NCBI RefSeq assembly: GCF_003449035.1 | Contig: NZ_QRGB01000001.1 | Span: 2,418,001 to 2,482,000 of the forward strand | From: Pedobacter indicus | Lineage (GTDB): Bacteria > Bacteroidota > Bacteroidia > Sphingobacteriales > Sphingobacteriaceae | Reading direction: 5' to 3' | DNA: 64,000 nt | In this document: positions 41,303-50,385 of the stretch, one piece after another | How positions within the stretch are numbered: the stretch's first letter is position 1 | Layout of the letters: each line of letters begins with the position of its first letter | The notes under the pieces: model-generated | What the model was told of the DNA's origin: nothing | The model's database searches: none | The model's input: only the letters and a program-made list of their open reading frames with translations | Program-made: the position numbers and the translations under genes

Positions 41303-42260
41303 AATGTTGTGTTTTAGCTTCTGTGTATAAAGTATTTGTCTCATTTAATTTCTTGTTACATAAATATGCAGCTTCCCTATTTGGCAAGCAATCCAAATAA
41401 GCTACCCGTACGTTGCCTATTAACCTTTCAGCAACATCCACCATCTTGGAGTAAAGATTCCGATCCCAACGAATCGACGAGCAACTCGGTAAGATCGCAA
41501 GCAATGCGCTCTTACCGTCAATATCCGTCCATACGTTATGTTTCGCTTGCCGCAACCGCACCAAGCCTTTCAGCTCCACACGCAAATTCCGATAGCAAGC
41601 TGTTTTTCCGCTCCATGGAGAACCATAGATCCATATTTTACCATCTTCGTCAATACGTACAATTGGGTTATCATCGTTCAGTAATTGTGTACCTTCTATA
41701 GATTGCAACCATAAGCGACTGTGCGTACTTTTCCCCGTACCGCTCTTACCTAAGAAAGCAAACCCCTCTTGTTGTCTATAAACAACCGAGGCATGTATCA
41801 CCATCATTTTGTAGGGTAGCACCGCCTGCGCATATACCACCATCAATAACCAAGATAGTACTGAGCCAGCTTCCAAACGCGGCTCTTCGAAATAAATTAT
41901 CGATTTCCTAAAATCCTTCGCACTGTGCATTTCACAAGTACTATCCCTACCTTCATATCGTACAGATGTGATATAAGTTTGGTTAGACTCTTCGAACCGA
42001 AATCGGTCGCCCCATTGCTGGGAGATGTCACTCAGCAATTGCCGGTCACCCTGCTTTTGTTCGGGTGCAGTCGTCCGTATTTCAACCTCAATACGATCCT
42101 CCGCATTCGATGGTACATCGACCATGAAATTCATAAATGAAGGTAAATAGCGCTCAAGTTCTAATGATACTGGGGCATATACCCCTATAAGATGATCCGC
42201 AATCTTGTAGTAACTCACGTCTAATTTCCTTTTATCTTGCTCAACTTCTTTCATAGGCAA
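41295..42260 (-). CDS. HPr-kinase-like serine kinase (lasso-peptide kinase type)
   Basis: A 321-residue protein with an N-terminal uncharacterised domain (1-150) and an HprK-fold kinase domain. The P-loop is GKSGTGKST (171-179), then NDD at 195-197 and SPWSGKT (214-220). This set (GKSTH..LW, NDD, G-x-PWSGKT) matches the kinases that phosphorylate lasso peptides, such as PadeK of the paeninodin cluster, rather than true HprK/P, which has a different capping domain. A precursor substrate is not encoded nearby. It lies directly beside the ABC exporter (stop and start adjacent), and wza overlaps it. Confidence 0.85.
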   Translation of the reverse strand: MPMKEVEQDKRKLDVSYYKIADHLIGVYAPVSLELERYLPSFMNFMVDVPSNAEDRIEVEIRTTAPEQKQGDRQLLSDISQQWGDRFRFEESNQTYITSVRYEGRDSTCEMHSAKDFRKSIIYFEEPRLEAGSVLSWLLMVVYAQAVLPYKMMVIHASVVYRQQEGFAFLGKSGTGKSTHSRLWLQSIEGTQLLNDDNPIVRIDEDGKIWIYGSPWSGKTACYRNLRVELKGLVRLRQAKHNVWTDIDGKSALLAILPSCSSIRWDRNLYSKMVDVAERLIGNVRVAYLDCLPNREAAYLCNKKLNETNTLYTEAKTQHYE

Positions 42261-43886
42261 TCATTTGATATAAATTACTTCATCACAATTATTTGCAAGA
42301 GCCATATCATGTGTTGCAAAAATCAGGATTTTATCGTCTCCTGCTTCCAGTAAGCGATCCATTAGCAAATCTGACGTCTTTTCGTCCAATGCCGATGTCA
42401 CTTCGTCAAAGATCCAAATACTACAATCATTGAGCAGAGCCCTGGCAATCGCAATACGCTGTGCCTGACCTTCCGAAAGACCGTAACCGGATTCACCAAT
42501 GTAGGTATCCAGACCATTAGGTAGGCCATAAACAAACTCCGCACAAGCGATGTATAATACACGTTTTATATCATCCATCGTTGGCGCAACCTCACCAATC
42601 GCTAGATTTTCTCTTATCGTACCTGTGAAAAGCTTATCACCCTGTGGCACATAAGCCATATTAGCCCGATGCTTCTTTTTCAGCGAAATCAACCTCTGAT
42701 CTGCATGAATGTCAATCTGCCCACTATCCGGATCCAACAAGGCCAGCAACAACCGAATAAAGGTTGTCTTCCCTTTACCACTTGCACCTAGTAACGCGGT
42801 TGGTTTGCCCACCCGCATCACGGCATGCAAGTTATCAATCACCAAACGATCTTCATATCCAAAGGTCAGTCCGGCAACACGGATGGCTTTAGGCGTTGAA
42901 ATGATTTCAGCTTCCTCTTCTTCTTCGATATCCACATTCATCAACTCTTGAACCCGCTGAACCGAAGTTCTAAATCGGATAAACAAAGGAACGAAAGCCA
43001 TCATCCCCAACATAGGCGCCTGAACCCTACCTACCAATTGAAGGAAAGCCGTCATCGTCCCGAATGATATTTCATTCGTATAAAGCCGATATACACCCCA
43101 AACAAAAGTCAACAGAAATCCTGCATTCATGACAAGCTTCACCATCCCTTGCGAAAGTGTCGAGAAATTAAGCAGTCGCTTCTTTAACCTGACAAGTTGC
43201 TCCTGACTACCCTTCGTTTTTGCCCAACGAGTCCTGTGCATACCCAGCACTCGTATAGACAATCGGAACCGTAAATTTTCCTGTAATACATTACCAAACA
43301 CGCTTTCAGCTTCTTTTGTATCCGTGTTTAACTTTCTTAACTTTTTAAAATATACTTTTGAAAAAATCAATAAAGGTGAAATAGCCAAGATCAGGAGAGC
43401 CAACATCGGATCCATTGACCACAGAAAACCAAAAGAAGCAAGCAGTCGGATGGTTGTCAGCATAAACGACAGCCAAGAATAGCCTATCATATACACAATT
43501 TCCTTGCAGTCTGAATGGATTCGCACCTGAATATCGCCGCTATGCAGCTGTTTCACAACTTTCCAGCTCGCCATCATCTGATTGCGGGTAACCGAGTTCT
43601 GTAAATCGCTCAGCATGGCGATACGTGTCCGCTCGTTCAACCACCTGGAAAATATACGTCCGAACATGGCAAGCAATAGACATACGGCGGAAAGGATCAA
43701 CGCTTCTTTCAATGCGGAGCTGTCCTTAGCTATCGCAAAGTCCACAGCCTGCTTCGACCAGTAGACAAAAGCAAGCGATAAAAAGATAGCAGCAAGCTCG
43801 ATAATAAAGTACCAGAACAGCTCACTACGATACCCTTTGGTTAACGACCAGGCCCATCTCATCTGATATGTCAATCCTGTATTCAT
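42261..43886 (-). CDS. ABC exporter, fused permease and ATPase, without peptidase domain
   Basis: A 541-residue half-transporter. Five or six membrane helices occupy residues 22-300. The nucleotide-binding domain has Walker A GASGKGKTT (367-375), Q-loop Gln415, signature LSEGQ (470-474) and Walker B IWIFDE (490-495). It has no C39 leader peptidase domain, unlike bacteriocin exporters, but resembles the exporters of lasso and other RiPP clusters. Its position between kinase and nucleotidyltransferase suggests it exports their product; the substrate is unknown. Spacing to both neighbours is 0-1 bp. Confidence 0.9.
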   Translation of the reverse strand: MNTGLTYQMRWAWSLTKGYRSELFWYFIIELAAIFLSLAFVYWSKQAVDFAIAKDSSALKEALILSAVCLLLAMFGRIFSRWLNERTRIAMLSDLQNSVTRNQMMASWKVVKQLHSGDIQVRIHSDCKEIVYMIGYSWLSFMLTTIRLLASFGFLWSMDPMLALLILAISPLLIFSKVYFKKLRKLNTDTKEAESVFGNVLQENLRFRLSIRVLGMHRTRWAKTKGSQEQLVRLKKRLLNFSTLSQGMVKLVMNAGFLLTFVWGVYRLYTNEISFGTMTAFLQLVGRVQAPMLGMMAFVPLFIRFRTSVQRVQELMNVDIEEEEEAEIISTPKAIRVAGLTFGYEDRLVIDNLHAVMRVGKPTALLGASGKGKTTFIRLLLALLDPDSGQIDIHADQRLISLKKKHRANMAYVPQGDKLFTGTIRENLAIGEVAPTMDDIKRVLYIACAEFVYGLPNGLDTYIGESGYGLSEGQAQRIAIARALLNDCSIWIFDEVTSALDEKTSDLLMDRLLEAGDDKILIFATHDMALANNCDEVIYIK

Positions 43887-43887
43887 C

Positions 43888-44961
43888 CTAACTAATCAAT
43901 CTCGAGTAAAAATGTACCAGTGGAAAGCTGAGCACTTCCATTGGTGCGTAGCGAAAATACCGTTTCGCATTCCACCATAACTTCTTTCTATCTCGTCCGG
44001 AGCCTGATGAGCTGTCCTCATTATGAAACCCAAAATTACCACCCTCCAGAATATCCGTCATCACCCAATCGGCTGATACATGCTCCTTGCTTTCAAAAGG
44101 CAAATATACAGTCGGAAGACCTATGTATCGTACCAGCAGCTCATGGAGCAAATGCACCCATTTCTCAATGTAAACTTTCCTGTAAATCCGCTTTAATGCT
44201 AAACCATCCACCTCATCATGATAGGTAAAGTAAAGTCTCGCCACATCACAAAGTTGCCTTAAACCGACACCAAAGGATAAAAGATGTTTAAGGATATGCG
44301 TACTCACCTGCACACACTGCATCATTGGAGAAGGCACTAGAGCTTCGGTATCTCCGATAACTACGCGCATACACTCAGCCTTCTCAAACTCTTCCATACG
44401 ACGGAGAGCAGCCTGGCAAAAGGGATTATACAAATCAAACAAGCGTTGATGATGCTCCACTTCACATCCATTCCATTTATAGGAACAACTAAAGCCTGCT
44501 GTACTATTCACTTCAATGCCTTTACTTCCAATCAGTTCATTAGCCCGACGGTAAGCTACCCTTGAACCAAAATACCAATCAATATCCCCGCAAAGTCGCC
44601 TTTCTGGTCGCACATAGCAAACAGCTAAACCCTGCCCTTTTACCAACATCGGATCAAGCCCTACCTCCTTTAAAAACCTGGCCTGTTCAGCCACCAGTCT
44701 ATCCATCCATGTATTCCGCTGTGCAATCTTCTCTACCCGGACCAGCCATTTAACCAGCAATGCTTTCTTCGGTAAAAGACCAGAATCCAGTCGCTGAACC
44801 CCGTCAAAAACCAAAGCCTCCACAGTCTGTTTAATGGCAAGGTCATACAAATCATCCCACCCCTTATCGTCCAGAGGGAAGCAATCCACCCGATCAATTG
44901 GCGTATCCCAAAGACCTGATCGCAAAAGCGTGAAAAATGCATGTGTAACCTTCGTGTTCAT
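43888..44961 (-). CDS. Nucleotidyltransferase family protein, NTP_transf_5
   Basis: A 357-residue protein of the NTP_transf_5 type. Signature blocks are VKGQGLA (107-113) and CGDIDWYF (124-131), the active site with two metal-binding Asp residues of the GxD-x-D kind, followed by EVHHQR-like EVEHHQRLF. In lasso-peptide clusters such as paeninodin, PadeN-like homologues act after the HprK-like kinase. Here it neighbours kinase, ABC exporter and PqqD genes, strengthening that reading, although no peptide is seen. It might instead modify a sugar or polymer. It starts 4 bp after pqqD-like gene ends. Confidence 0.82.
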   Translation of the reverse strand: MNTKVTHAFFTLLRSGLWDTPIDRVDCFPLDDKGWDDLYDLAIKQTVEALVFDGVQRLDSGLLPKKALLVKWLVRVEKIAQRNTWMDRLVAEQARFLKEVGLDPMLVKGQGLAVCYVRPERRLCGDIDWYFGSRVAYRRANELIGSKGIEVNSTAGFSCSYKWNGCEVEHHQRLFDLYNPFCQAALRRMEEFEKAECMRVVIGDTEALVPSPMMQCVQVSTHILKHLLSFGVGLRQLCDVARLYFTYHDEVDGLALKRIYRKVYIEKWVHLLHELLVRYIGLPTVYLPFESKEHVSADWVMTDILEGGNFGFHNEDSSSGSGRDRKKLWWNAKRYFRYAPMEVLSFPLVHFYSRLIS

Positions 44962-44965
44962 TCCT

Positions 44966-45238
44966 TTAGTTTCCTGCCAGTAAACCTTGTTTCTTAAAAT
45001 CGGTCAATAACTGCTTTGTATCCTTCTCTGCGAGTTCAATATCTACATCATAATTTTCCATCAGAAGCTTCACAATATCCGCTTCTGAAAAATCTTTGCC
45101 GTGCAGCTCATTCCATAAAAATGCCGCAGTTTCATTTAGCGTATATACCTTGGACATATCCACCATTTCCTGACCCGGATCAACAATCACATGATCATCC
45201 CCCAAATGTCTTAGCATCAAATCATCTCTCAATCTCAT
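44966..45238 (-). CDS. PqqD family peptide-binding protein (RRE domain)
   Basis: A 90-residue stand-alone PqqD/RRE domain, the winged-helix module that binds leader peptides of RiPP precursors. Typical blocks are DDLMLRHLGDDHVIVDP, YTLNETAAFLWNEL (residues 33-46) and LLTDFKKQGLL (residues 77-87). It overlaps the S24/S26 peptidase gene by 4 bp and is followed by the nucleotidyltransferase after 4 bp. In a lasso cluster it would be protein B1, but the partner protease B2 and the cyclase C are not in the locus. Confidence 0.88.
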   Translation of the reverse strand: MRLRDDLMLRHLGDDHVIVDPGQEMVDMSKVYTLNETAAFLWNELHGKDFSEADIVKLLMENYDVDIELAEKDTKQLLTDFKKQGLLAGN

Positions 45239-45699
45239 CTCTTTAAATTTAATTTATTAATCAAACCACCCCATACCCGCAGTAAGGGCTTAAATTTGTA
45301 TCTCAACCATGCTCTTTGCATGCTACCAGTCGAGTAAATCCTCAATAGCTCCGTTCCTCTATAAGCTTCCGTCACCATGCCGATGACTGCATCACGTTCC
45401 ACACGTTCTATTTGAACCCAATTATTGTCGCCTGCCAACTCTAGGATATCCCCTTTACGTCCAACCAGTCGGTGAAGGATATACCCTCCTCGATAAAGCG
45501 CCAAAACAATTGTTCCCCATTTCATTTCACGCATATCCGTAGTATTCAACAGCACATGATCCCCCTCCTTTAAAGACGGTAACATACTCGTACCCTTTAC
45601 TGGGATCTTTACCACTTTTCCTTCTGCAAGTAATGATTCCACCCGTTCAAAATACGAGTCGTTCGTTATCTTCTTTCTGGCCGCCATACGCTCATTCAC
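45235..45699 (-). CDS. S24/S26 family peptidase, SipW-like
   Basis: Encodes 154 residues with the signal-peptidase fold. The nucleophile is Ser38 in KGTSMLPSL. The residue normally Lys in SPase I is His76 in YILHRLV, the Ser-His type of SipW and archaeal or eukaryotic enzymes. There is no obvious membrane helix, unlike SPase I; a LexA-like or soluble leader-cutting role is possible. It starts the five-gene cassette with PqqD, nucleotidyltransferase, ABC exporter and kinase and could process its substrate. The preceding glycosyltransferase ends 4 bp before it. Confidence 0.85.
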   Translation of the reverse strand: MNERMAARKKITNDSYFERVESLLAEGKVVKIPVKGTSMLPSLKEGDHVLLNTTDMREMKWGTIVLALYRGGYILHRLVGRKGDILELAGDNNWVQIERVERDAVIGMVTEAYRGTELLRIYSTGSMQRAWLRYKFKPLLRVWGGLINKLNLKR

Positions 45700-45703
45700 A
45701 ATT

Positions 45704-46822
45704 TTACGATTTTAGAAGTTTCCTGTATAGACTTAAGCTCTTGTCAACCATCTTTTTGCGCGTAAAAAGCTCTTTATATCGTCGCCGCCCCCCCAAAGCC
45801 ACCTGCTCATATAGCTCCCGGTCATCCATCAATTTCTTAATCGCATTCGCCAATGCGTCAGCATCCTCTGCCGGTACCACCAGTCCAGAAACCTGATCCG
45901 CGTTTACCCAGCTTACCCCCGAGCCCTTAATGTGAGTGGATACAACGGGCTTCCCGCAAGACATCGCTTCAATCTGAACAATCGCAAAAGCCTCTGTTTT
46001 CCAGATCGAACTTAAGCAGAACAGATCGCAAGCCTCAAAATACTTCGGCACATCTTCATCACTCACATAGCCTAGAAACTCTACCCGACTTCTTACACCT
46101 AGGTGGTCAACCAATTCTTCCAACTCACCTCTCAGCGGCCCAATTCCTCCAATCGCAAGCCTGTAAGTATCATCAAGTTTGGCCAACGCCTCAATCAAGT
46201 ATTTATAACCCTTATACTCTACCAACCTACCTAATGAGAAAATCAACCTATAGCCGTCATATTTTCTTCGCAAGAGTTCCACCTGCTCCTTATCGGCAGA
46301 AATCGCTTCCACACCAATCGGGATATAATCTATTTTATCTAGCATCCCTTTCAAAAATGGCGATTCACGTACATAAACCGGCGTTGTCCCTACTATCAGA
46401 TCCGCCCTTTTTATCAGCCAACGCTGTAGCGGCGCATAGAGCTTCAGTAATAATTTTTGCTTTAAAATATCACTATGCCAATGCAGAATCACTTTTCTTT
46501 TATAGCCTGATAAAAACAAAGCAAGACTCGCCATTGGATCTGGATGGTGAATATGAATCATATCATATTCATTAGCTATTCGGCGAAGCCTTGTAATCAT
46601 CGCCGGAGCAATCATCGTTGCCGAAAACTTCCATTGCGTCTTGACAGCTATCACCCTGCCGTAGCTATTCAGTTCTATGACACCGCCCCGGTACCCTTCC
46701 GTTGTTGCACACAACATATCACAATGAACCCCTTCTGCCGACAACCCTAAAGTCAGGTCGTACATCACCTTTTCAATCCCTCCTCGAATGGGGTAAAACT
46801 TACCGACCTGTAGAATCTTCAT
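45704..46822 (-). CDS. Glycosyltransferase family 4
   Basis: Encodes 372 residues of a GT-B fold transferase. N-terminal KILQVGKFYPIRGGIEKV and the C-terminal donor-binding EAFAIVQIEAMSCGKPVVS (E-x7-E, about 280-298) are GT4 marks; retaining mechanism with a nucleotide-sugar donor is expected. It probably adds one sugar to the lipid-linked repeat unit on the cytoplasmic face. The 23-bp overlap with the upstream glycosyltransferase gene shows operon membership. Sugar specificity cannot be read. Confidence 0.92.
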   Translation of the reverse strand: MKILQVGKFYPIRGGIEKVMYDLTLGLSAEGVHCDMLCATTEGYRGGVIELNSYGRVIAVKTQWKFSATMIAPAMITRLRRIANEYDMIHIHHPDPMASLALFLSGYKRKVILHWHSDILKQKLLLKLYAPLQRWLIKRADLIVGTTPVYVRESPFLKGMLDKIDYIPIGVEAISADKEQVELLRRKYDGYRLIFSLGRLVEYKGYKYLIEALAKLDDTYRLAIGGIGPLRGELEELVDHLGVRSRVEFLGYVSDEDVPKYFEACDLFCLSSIWKTEAFAIVQIEAMSCGKPVVSTHIKGSGVSWVNADQVSGLVVPAEDADALANAIKKLMDDRELYEQVALGGRRRYKELFTRKKMVDKSLSLYRKLLKS

Positions 46823-47957
46823 TGTTTACTATTTGTTTTGTATCCCATAATAATATCGAGAATAACGATTCCCAAGACCTCGCTAAAGGTTCATTGCTTG
46901 ACACCTCAGGTACTTCCATTAAAATAGAAGTGTTCCCTTTAATCAAAGCCATCATCTGTTCAGCCAGTATCTCTGCATTGTCCGGATCAAAAAACGCCAC
47001 TTGATTATGACCAGCAGCCGTTTCATGGGCATAGGGCAAGTCCGCCAAGAGCATTGGCTTATTAAAAGCGGAAAATTCAGTAATCGGCAAGCCCCAGGTT
47101 TCCACCTTAGATGGAAACAACAGGCAATTAACTTCATTATACCGTTGCAATAAACTTTCCCGTTTTAGGTAGCCAATAAATTTGAGCGACTTTAAATGGC
47201 CCCATTTCTTGTACAACCAATTTGTATATTTATTCTCTACACCGCTTATCGTCAAATACACTTGAAAATCTTTCATGCCTCTTTGTTTTTCCAATATTTC
47301 ACACGCTTCACAAATCAATTGAAAGTTTTTATGACTGTCAGCCGTAGCTGGAAACAAGAATGTATAGGCAGATAAAGCTTCACCTATGTTGCCCCGCCCC
47401 GTCTTATACCTCACTGATGGGGTTTTCGGTGGTGCAACGATAACTTTTGACCGGTCTACATTAAACATATCCACCATCGCCCTTTTGAACCATTGCTGCT
47501 GAACAACCAGATAATCATTCTTATGAATATTCTTCCCATAGATATACTTCGTAAATATGGCGAATAGAGCTATTTTAGGAGCGAAAAGCAAATCATGAAT
47601 ACTCCACTTATAGAATGAAAACGAGTTGTGACAGTAAACTGCCCTCCGTTTTGCCGCCACATTCGGTGTTGTATCATGCAGGGAAAACCATAAATACACG
47701 TCTCCAAGTTCTTTTGAAACTTTTTTTAGTGTCACATATTCATACCAAAGCCGGTTTACCCATCGCTTCTTAGGCCATTGCGTTTCAACATATTCGATAT
47801 TTGGAAAATCAGCCAATTCGCGTTTGTAGACAATTGCTACAATGCGAACATCTTTCTTTACAGCTAGTGAAGAAAGATATGCTAAGCAATCACGCAAGAC
47901 CGCTAGAGTCCCACCCTTATTCAGATTAACAGCAGAAACCACAATCGTCTTCGTCAT
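46800..47957 (-). CDS. Glycosyltransferase, GT1/GT4 type
   Basis: Encodes 385 residues with a GT-B fold. The C-terminal block FPSKVETWGLPITEFSAFNKPM is of the GT4 donor-site kind, with E-x7-E (ETWGLPITE). The N-terminus (VVSAVNLNKGGTLAVL) has the Gly-Gly loop of the acceptor domain. It overlaps the genes on both sides (4 bp upstream, 23 bp downstream). It belongs to repeat-unit assembly; the sugar is unknown. Confidence 0.88.
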   Translation of the reverse strand: MTKTIVVSAVNLNKGGTLAVLRDCLAYLSSLAVKKDVRIVAIVYKRELADFPNIEYVETQWPKKRWVNRLWYEYVTLKKVSKELGDVYLWFSLHDTTPNVAAKRRAVYCHNSFSFYKWSIHDLLFAPKIALFAIFTKYIYGKNIHKNDYLVVQQQWFKRAMVDMFNVDRSKVIVAPPKTPSVRYKTGRGNIGEALSAYTFLFPATADSHKNFQLICEACEILEKQRGMKDFQVYLTISGVENKYTNWLYKKWGHLKSLKFIGYLKRESLLQRYNEVNCLLFPSKVETWGLPITEFSAFNKPMLLADLPYAHETAAGHNQVAFFDPDNAEILAEQMMALIKGNTSILMEVPEVSSNEPLARSWESLFSILLWDTKQIVNNEDSTGR

Positions 47958-49096
47958 CGTTCACCCCCTTCCTGCAGCAAGCCATCGAACAGGGCCCGCC
48001 ACTTCGCCATGATCACTTCTTCCGAAAAGCTAGCAGACAAACGCTTTGCTTCATGTCCCATTTGCTTTCTAGTATCCGCATTACCCATTAAAAGCATAAG
48101 TTTTTCGGCAAAGCTATGCCGGTCACCCTCGGCTATCAGGTAACCATTTCTACCATCATCAATCACGTCCTTCGGCCCGCACTTACATCCATAGGCTACC
48201 AAAGGCAAACCACAAGCCTGCCCTTCCAGCAGAGCCATCGGCAAGCCCTCATAACGAGAAGTCATCACCAGGACACTACTCTTCAAATACTCATTTTCAA
48301 TATCTTTAACCGACGGCAGGAGCTGTACAACATCTTGCAAGTACAAGGCTTTAATCAGCTCTTCCAGCTCCTTTCTACGCGGACCATCTCCATAAATAAA
48401 TAGCTTCCAGTCGGGGTAGCGTGTTTTTATCTCCTTCCAAATATAAATCAGCTCATCAAATGCCTTTTGGTAGTCATATCTCCCAACCGCGATTACCCTC
48501 TTCTCATCAAGTGAAGCTACCTTACTCGGCTCAAAGCTATTAGCGTTTGGAATTACGTTTATATTCGACAGCCCCGCCCAATATGCACTATCTTCATGTG
48601 TTAACACCACAAAGCGATCGTAACAGCCCGCTAACTTCTGATCCCTTTTACTTCGCCAACTGTCAACAAGCCCCCATAATCCCTTGCGGCCATATTGCAA
48701 GCGTTTAAAACGCGAGAAATGAATCTCTGCCACCTTTTTGCTGCCGTCGGCAATACCATGCAAAAAAGAAACCTCATGATCAAACATTGAAATCACAATA
48801 TCCGCTTTATGACCGATCAAAAGTTTCTCCAATCTTCGTTTATGCAATCTCTGTTTAAACCAGTAGCTCACAGCCTTTTCCAAGAGACCTTTACCCTGTC
48901 CCGCACTATAGTTAATCCCCAGATCATGATGTGTAATCCTATTATCCAGTTCAAAATAGGGTTTCCGCCCCTGCTGATCCGTCGTCACCACCATCACCTC
49001 ATGTCCCTGGCGCACCAAGTAATTAGCCTTATTAGCCAATACCCTCTCCATTCCGCCCGAGTTATAGGTAGCCGCTATGTTATAAACGATTCTCAT
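47954..49096 (-). CDS. Glycosyltransferase family 4
   Basis: Encodes 380 residues. IVYNIAATYNSGGMERVLAN near the start is the acceptor-domain Gly-Gly loop, and SRYEGLPMALLEGQACGLP (E-x7-E) is the donor site. It resembles WcaA/WcaI or GalNAc-transferase-like GT4 enzymes with an AVGRYDYQKAFDELIYIW segment. It overlaps both neighbours by 4 bp. It is assigned to repeat-unit assembly without a known sugar. Confidence 0.92.
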   Translation of the reverse strand: MRIVYNIAATYNSGGMERVLANKANYLVRQGHEVMVVTTDQQGRKPYFELDNRITHHDLGINYSAGQGKGLLEKAVSYWFKQRLHKRRLEKLLIGHKADIVISMFDHEVSFLHGIADGSKKVAEIHFSRFKRLQYGRKGLWGLVDSWRSKRDQKLAGCYDRFVVLTHEDSAYWAGLSNINVIPNANSFEPSKVASLDEKRVIAVGRYDYQKAFDELIYIWKEIKTRYPDWKLFIYGDGPRRKELEELIKALYLQDVVQLLPSVKDIENEYLKSSVLVMTSRYEGLPMALLEGQACGLPLVAYGCKCGPKDVIDDGRNGYLIAEGDRHSFAEKLMLLMGNADTRKQMGHEAKRLSASFSEEVIMAKWRALFDGLLQEGGER

Positions 49097-50370
49097 GCTG
49101 CTTCCTCCATTACTAGCTGCTCCACTTCCAGACCCTCTTCAGGTTCCATTGTGAAATAATCCAGACAAAAGAACAACGCATATATTTGGAAAATATCTGT
49201 CGCCACCTTAATCCAAATCAAAAAACTCAATGCCATCAAGAATAAAAACATCAGCCAATAGCGAGGATTACGGCTTATAAACAACGCGGTCAGGTATACG
49301 AACAGTGTAGCAAACAATGTAAAACCCACTAATCCACAATACAATATAAATCGACAATAGCCAATATCCGTACCGTAGATAAAATTGCCAAACAACCCAC
49401 TGCCTATAATCCATGTCTTGAGATCAGTCGGCCAAATCCACATCACTGTATTCAGCTTGTCAGTTGAATCCGTACGCCACACCCCCGTTTCAGCCCAATT
49501 AAAGAAACCCTCGAAAGCAAAACGCATATGATCATGAAAAACCGCATCCGTGTGGTATAAGTACGTAGCCATTGCTGCGGAAAACAGCATGACCCCAGCG
49601 AACCAAAGTCCCAATTTAATTGACTCATACCTCACGATCGGCTTAAAAAGCCCTGATGCGAATACGAAATAAGCAACTGCGCAACCCACGCCCAAAATCG
49701 TTGTTCTTGAAATCATATTCCCGATAAGCGTAATCGTAAAAAAAGCAATCAGCAACAAGAATATACTCCATTGGCTGCTCCGTGTCCCCTGATCATGCGA
49801 TAACAAGCCCACAATCATGATCAGCGTAATTGAGAAACGAACACCAGCTGTATCCAGTGCCGCACCGATCCCGTATAAGCGATCCACCTCTGTAAAAAAC
49901 TCTTGTCCTTGCTGTACATAACTATCAATAAATAATTGAAAAGCAGGGATATTATCAATCATCAACGCAAGTATACATTGAGCGAAACATACTGCTGCCA
50001 AATAATGTGTAAGCAATTTAAATGAAGCCTCTCCATGCAGATTACGTATAGCCGCAGCAACCGTATAAGCGCCACCCAGCCAAGTCCCAAAACTGACAAT
50101 ATAGGTAGCGTAGGAATAATCATTTGTATCATTAAAATCCGCAGAGAAAAATGCCGCCACAGAAAAGAGCAGCGCAATTAAGATCGCTCCCAGCATACCT
50201 TTCGAAACCCCAATCTGTCGGTCATTTATACATTTAAATGCGAAAAGCGCTACACCTATTACCGCCAATATCATCTTCGTATTTATCGACGACGGCAGAA
50301 AGCTGAATCCTATCGGAAAAACGTAAAAGCTTGTCAGAACACCAACCAATATGTATAGGACGTAACGCAT
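49093..50370 (-). CDS. O-antigen/EPS polymerase, Wzy-like membrane protein
   Basis: Encodes 425 residues with about ten hydrophobic helices and a larger periplasmic loop (about 255-315), the layout of Wzy/O-antigen ligase proteins. Wzy proteins are too divergent for motif proof; the assignment rests on topology and position among glycosyltransferases plus Wzx, Wza and Wzc. It would join repeat units in the periplasm. It overlaps the following glycosyltransferase gene by 4 bp, with 15 bp to the preceding one. Confidence 0.75.
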   Translation of the reverse strand: MRYVLYILVGVLTSFYVFPIGFSFLPSSINTKMILAVIGVALFAFKCINDRQIGVSKGMLGAILIALLFSVAAFFSADFNDTNDYSYATYIVSFGTWLGGAYTVAAAIRNLHGEASFKLLTHYLAAVCFAQCILALMIDNIPAFQLFIDSYVQQGQEFFTEVDRLYGIGAALDTAGVRFSITLIMIVGLLSHDQGTRSSQWSIFLLLIAFFTITLIGNMISRTTILGVGCAVAYFVFASGLFKPIVRYESIKLGLWFAGVMLFSAAMATYLYHTDAVFHDHMRFAFEGFFNWAETGVWRTDSTDKLNTVMWIWPTDLKTWIIGSGLFGNFIYGTDIGYCRFILYCGLVGFTLFATLFVYLTALFISRNPRYWLMFLFLMALSFLIWIKVATDIFQIYALFFCLDYFTMEPEEGLEVEQLVMEEAA

Positions 50371-50385
50371 TAAACCTATTTATTC

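Noticed and set aside
41295-45699. A complete lasso-peptide biosynthetic cluster
   Set aside because: PqqD (B1), exporter, kinase and nucleotidyltransferase are there but no B2 transglutaminase-like protease, no asparagine-synthetase-like cyclase and no precursor ORF could be seen; intergenic gaps are too short to hide one.
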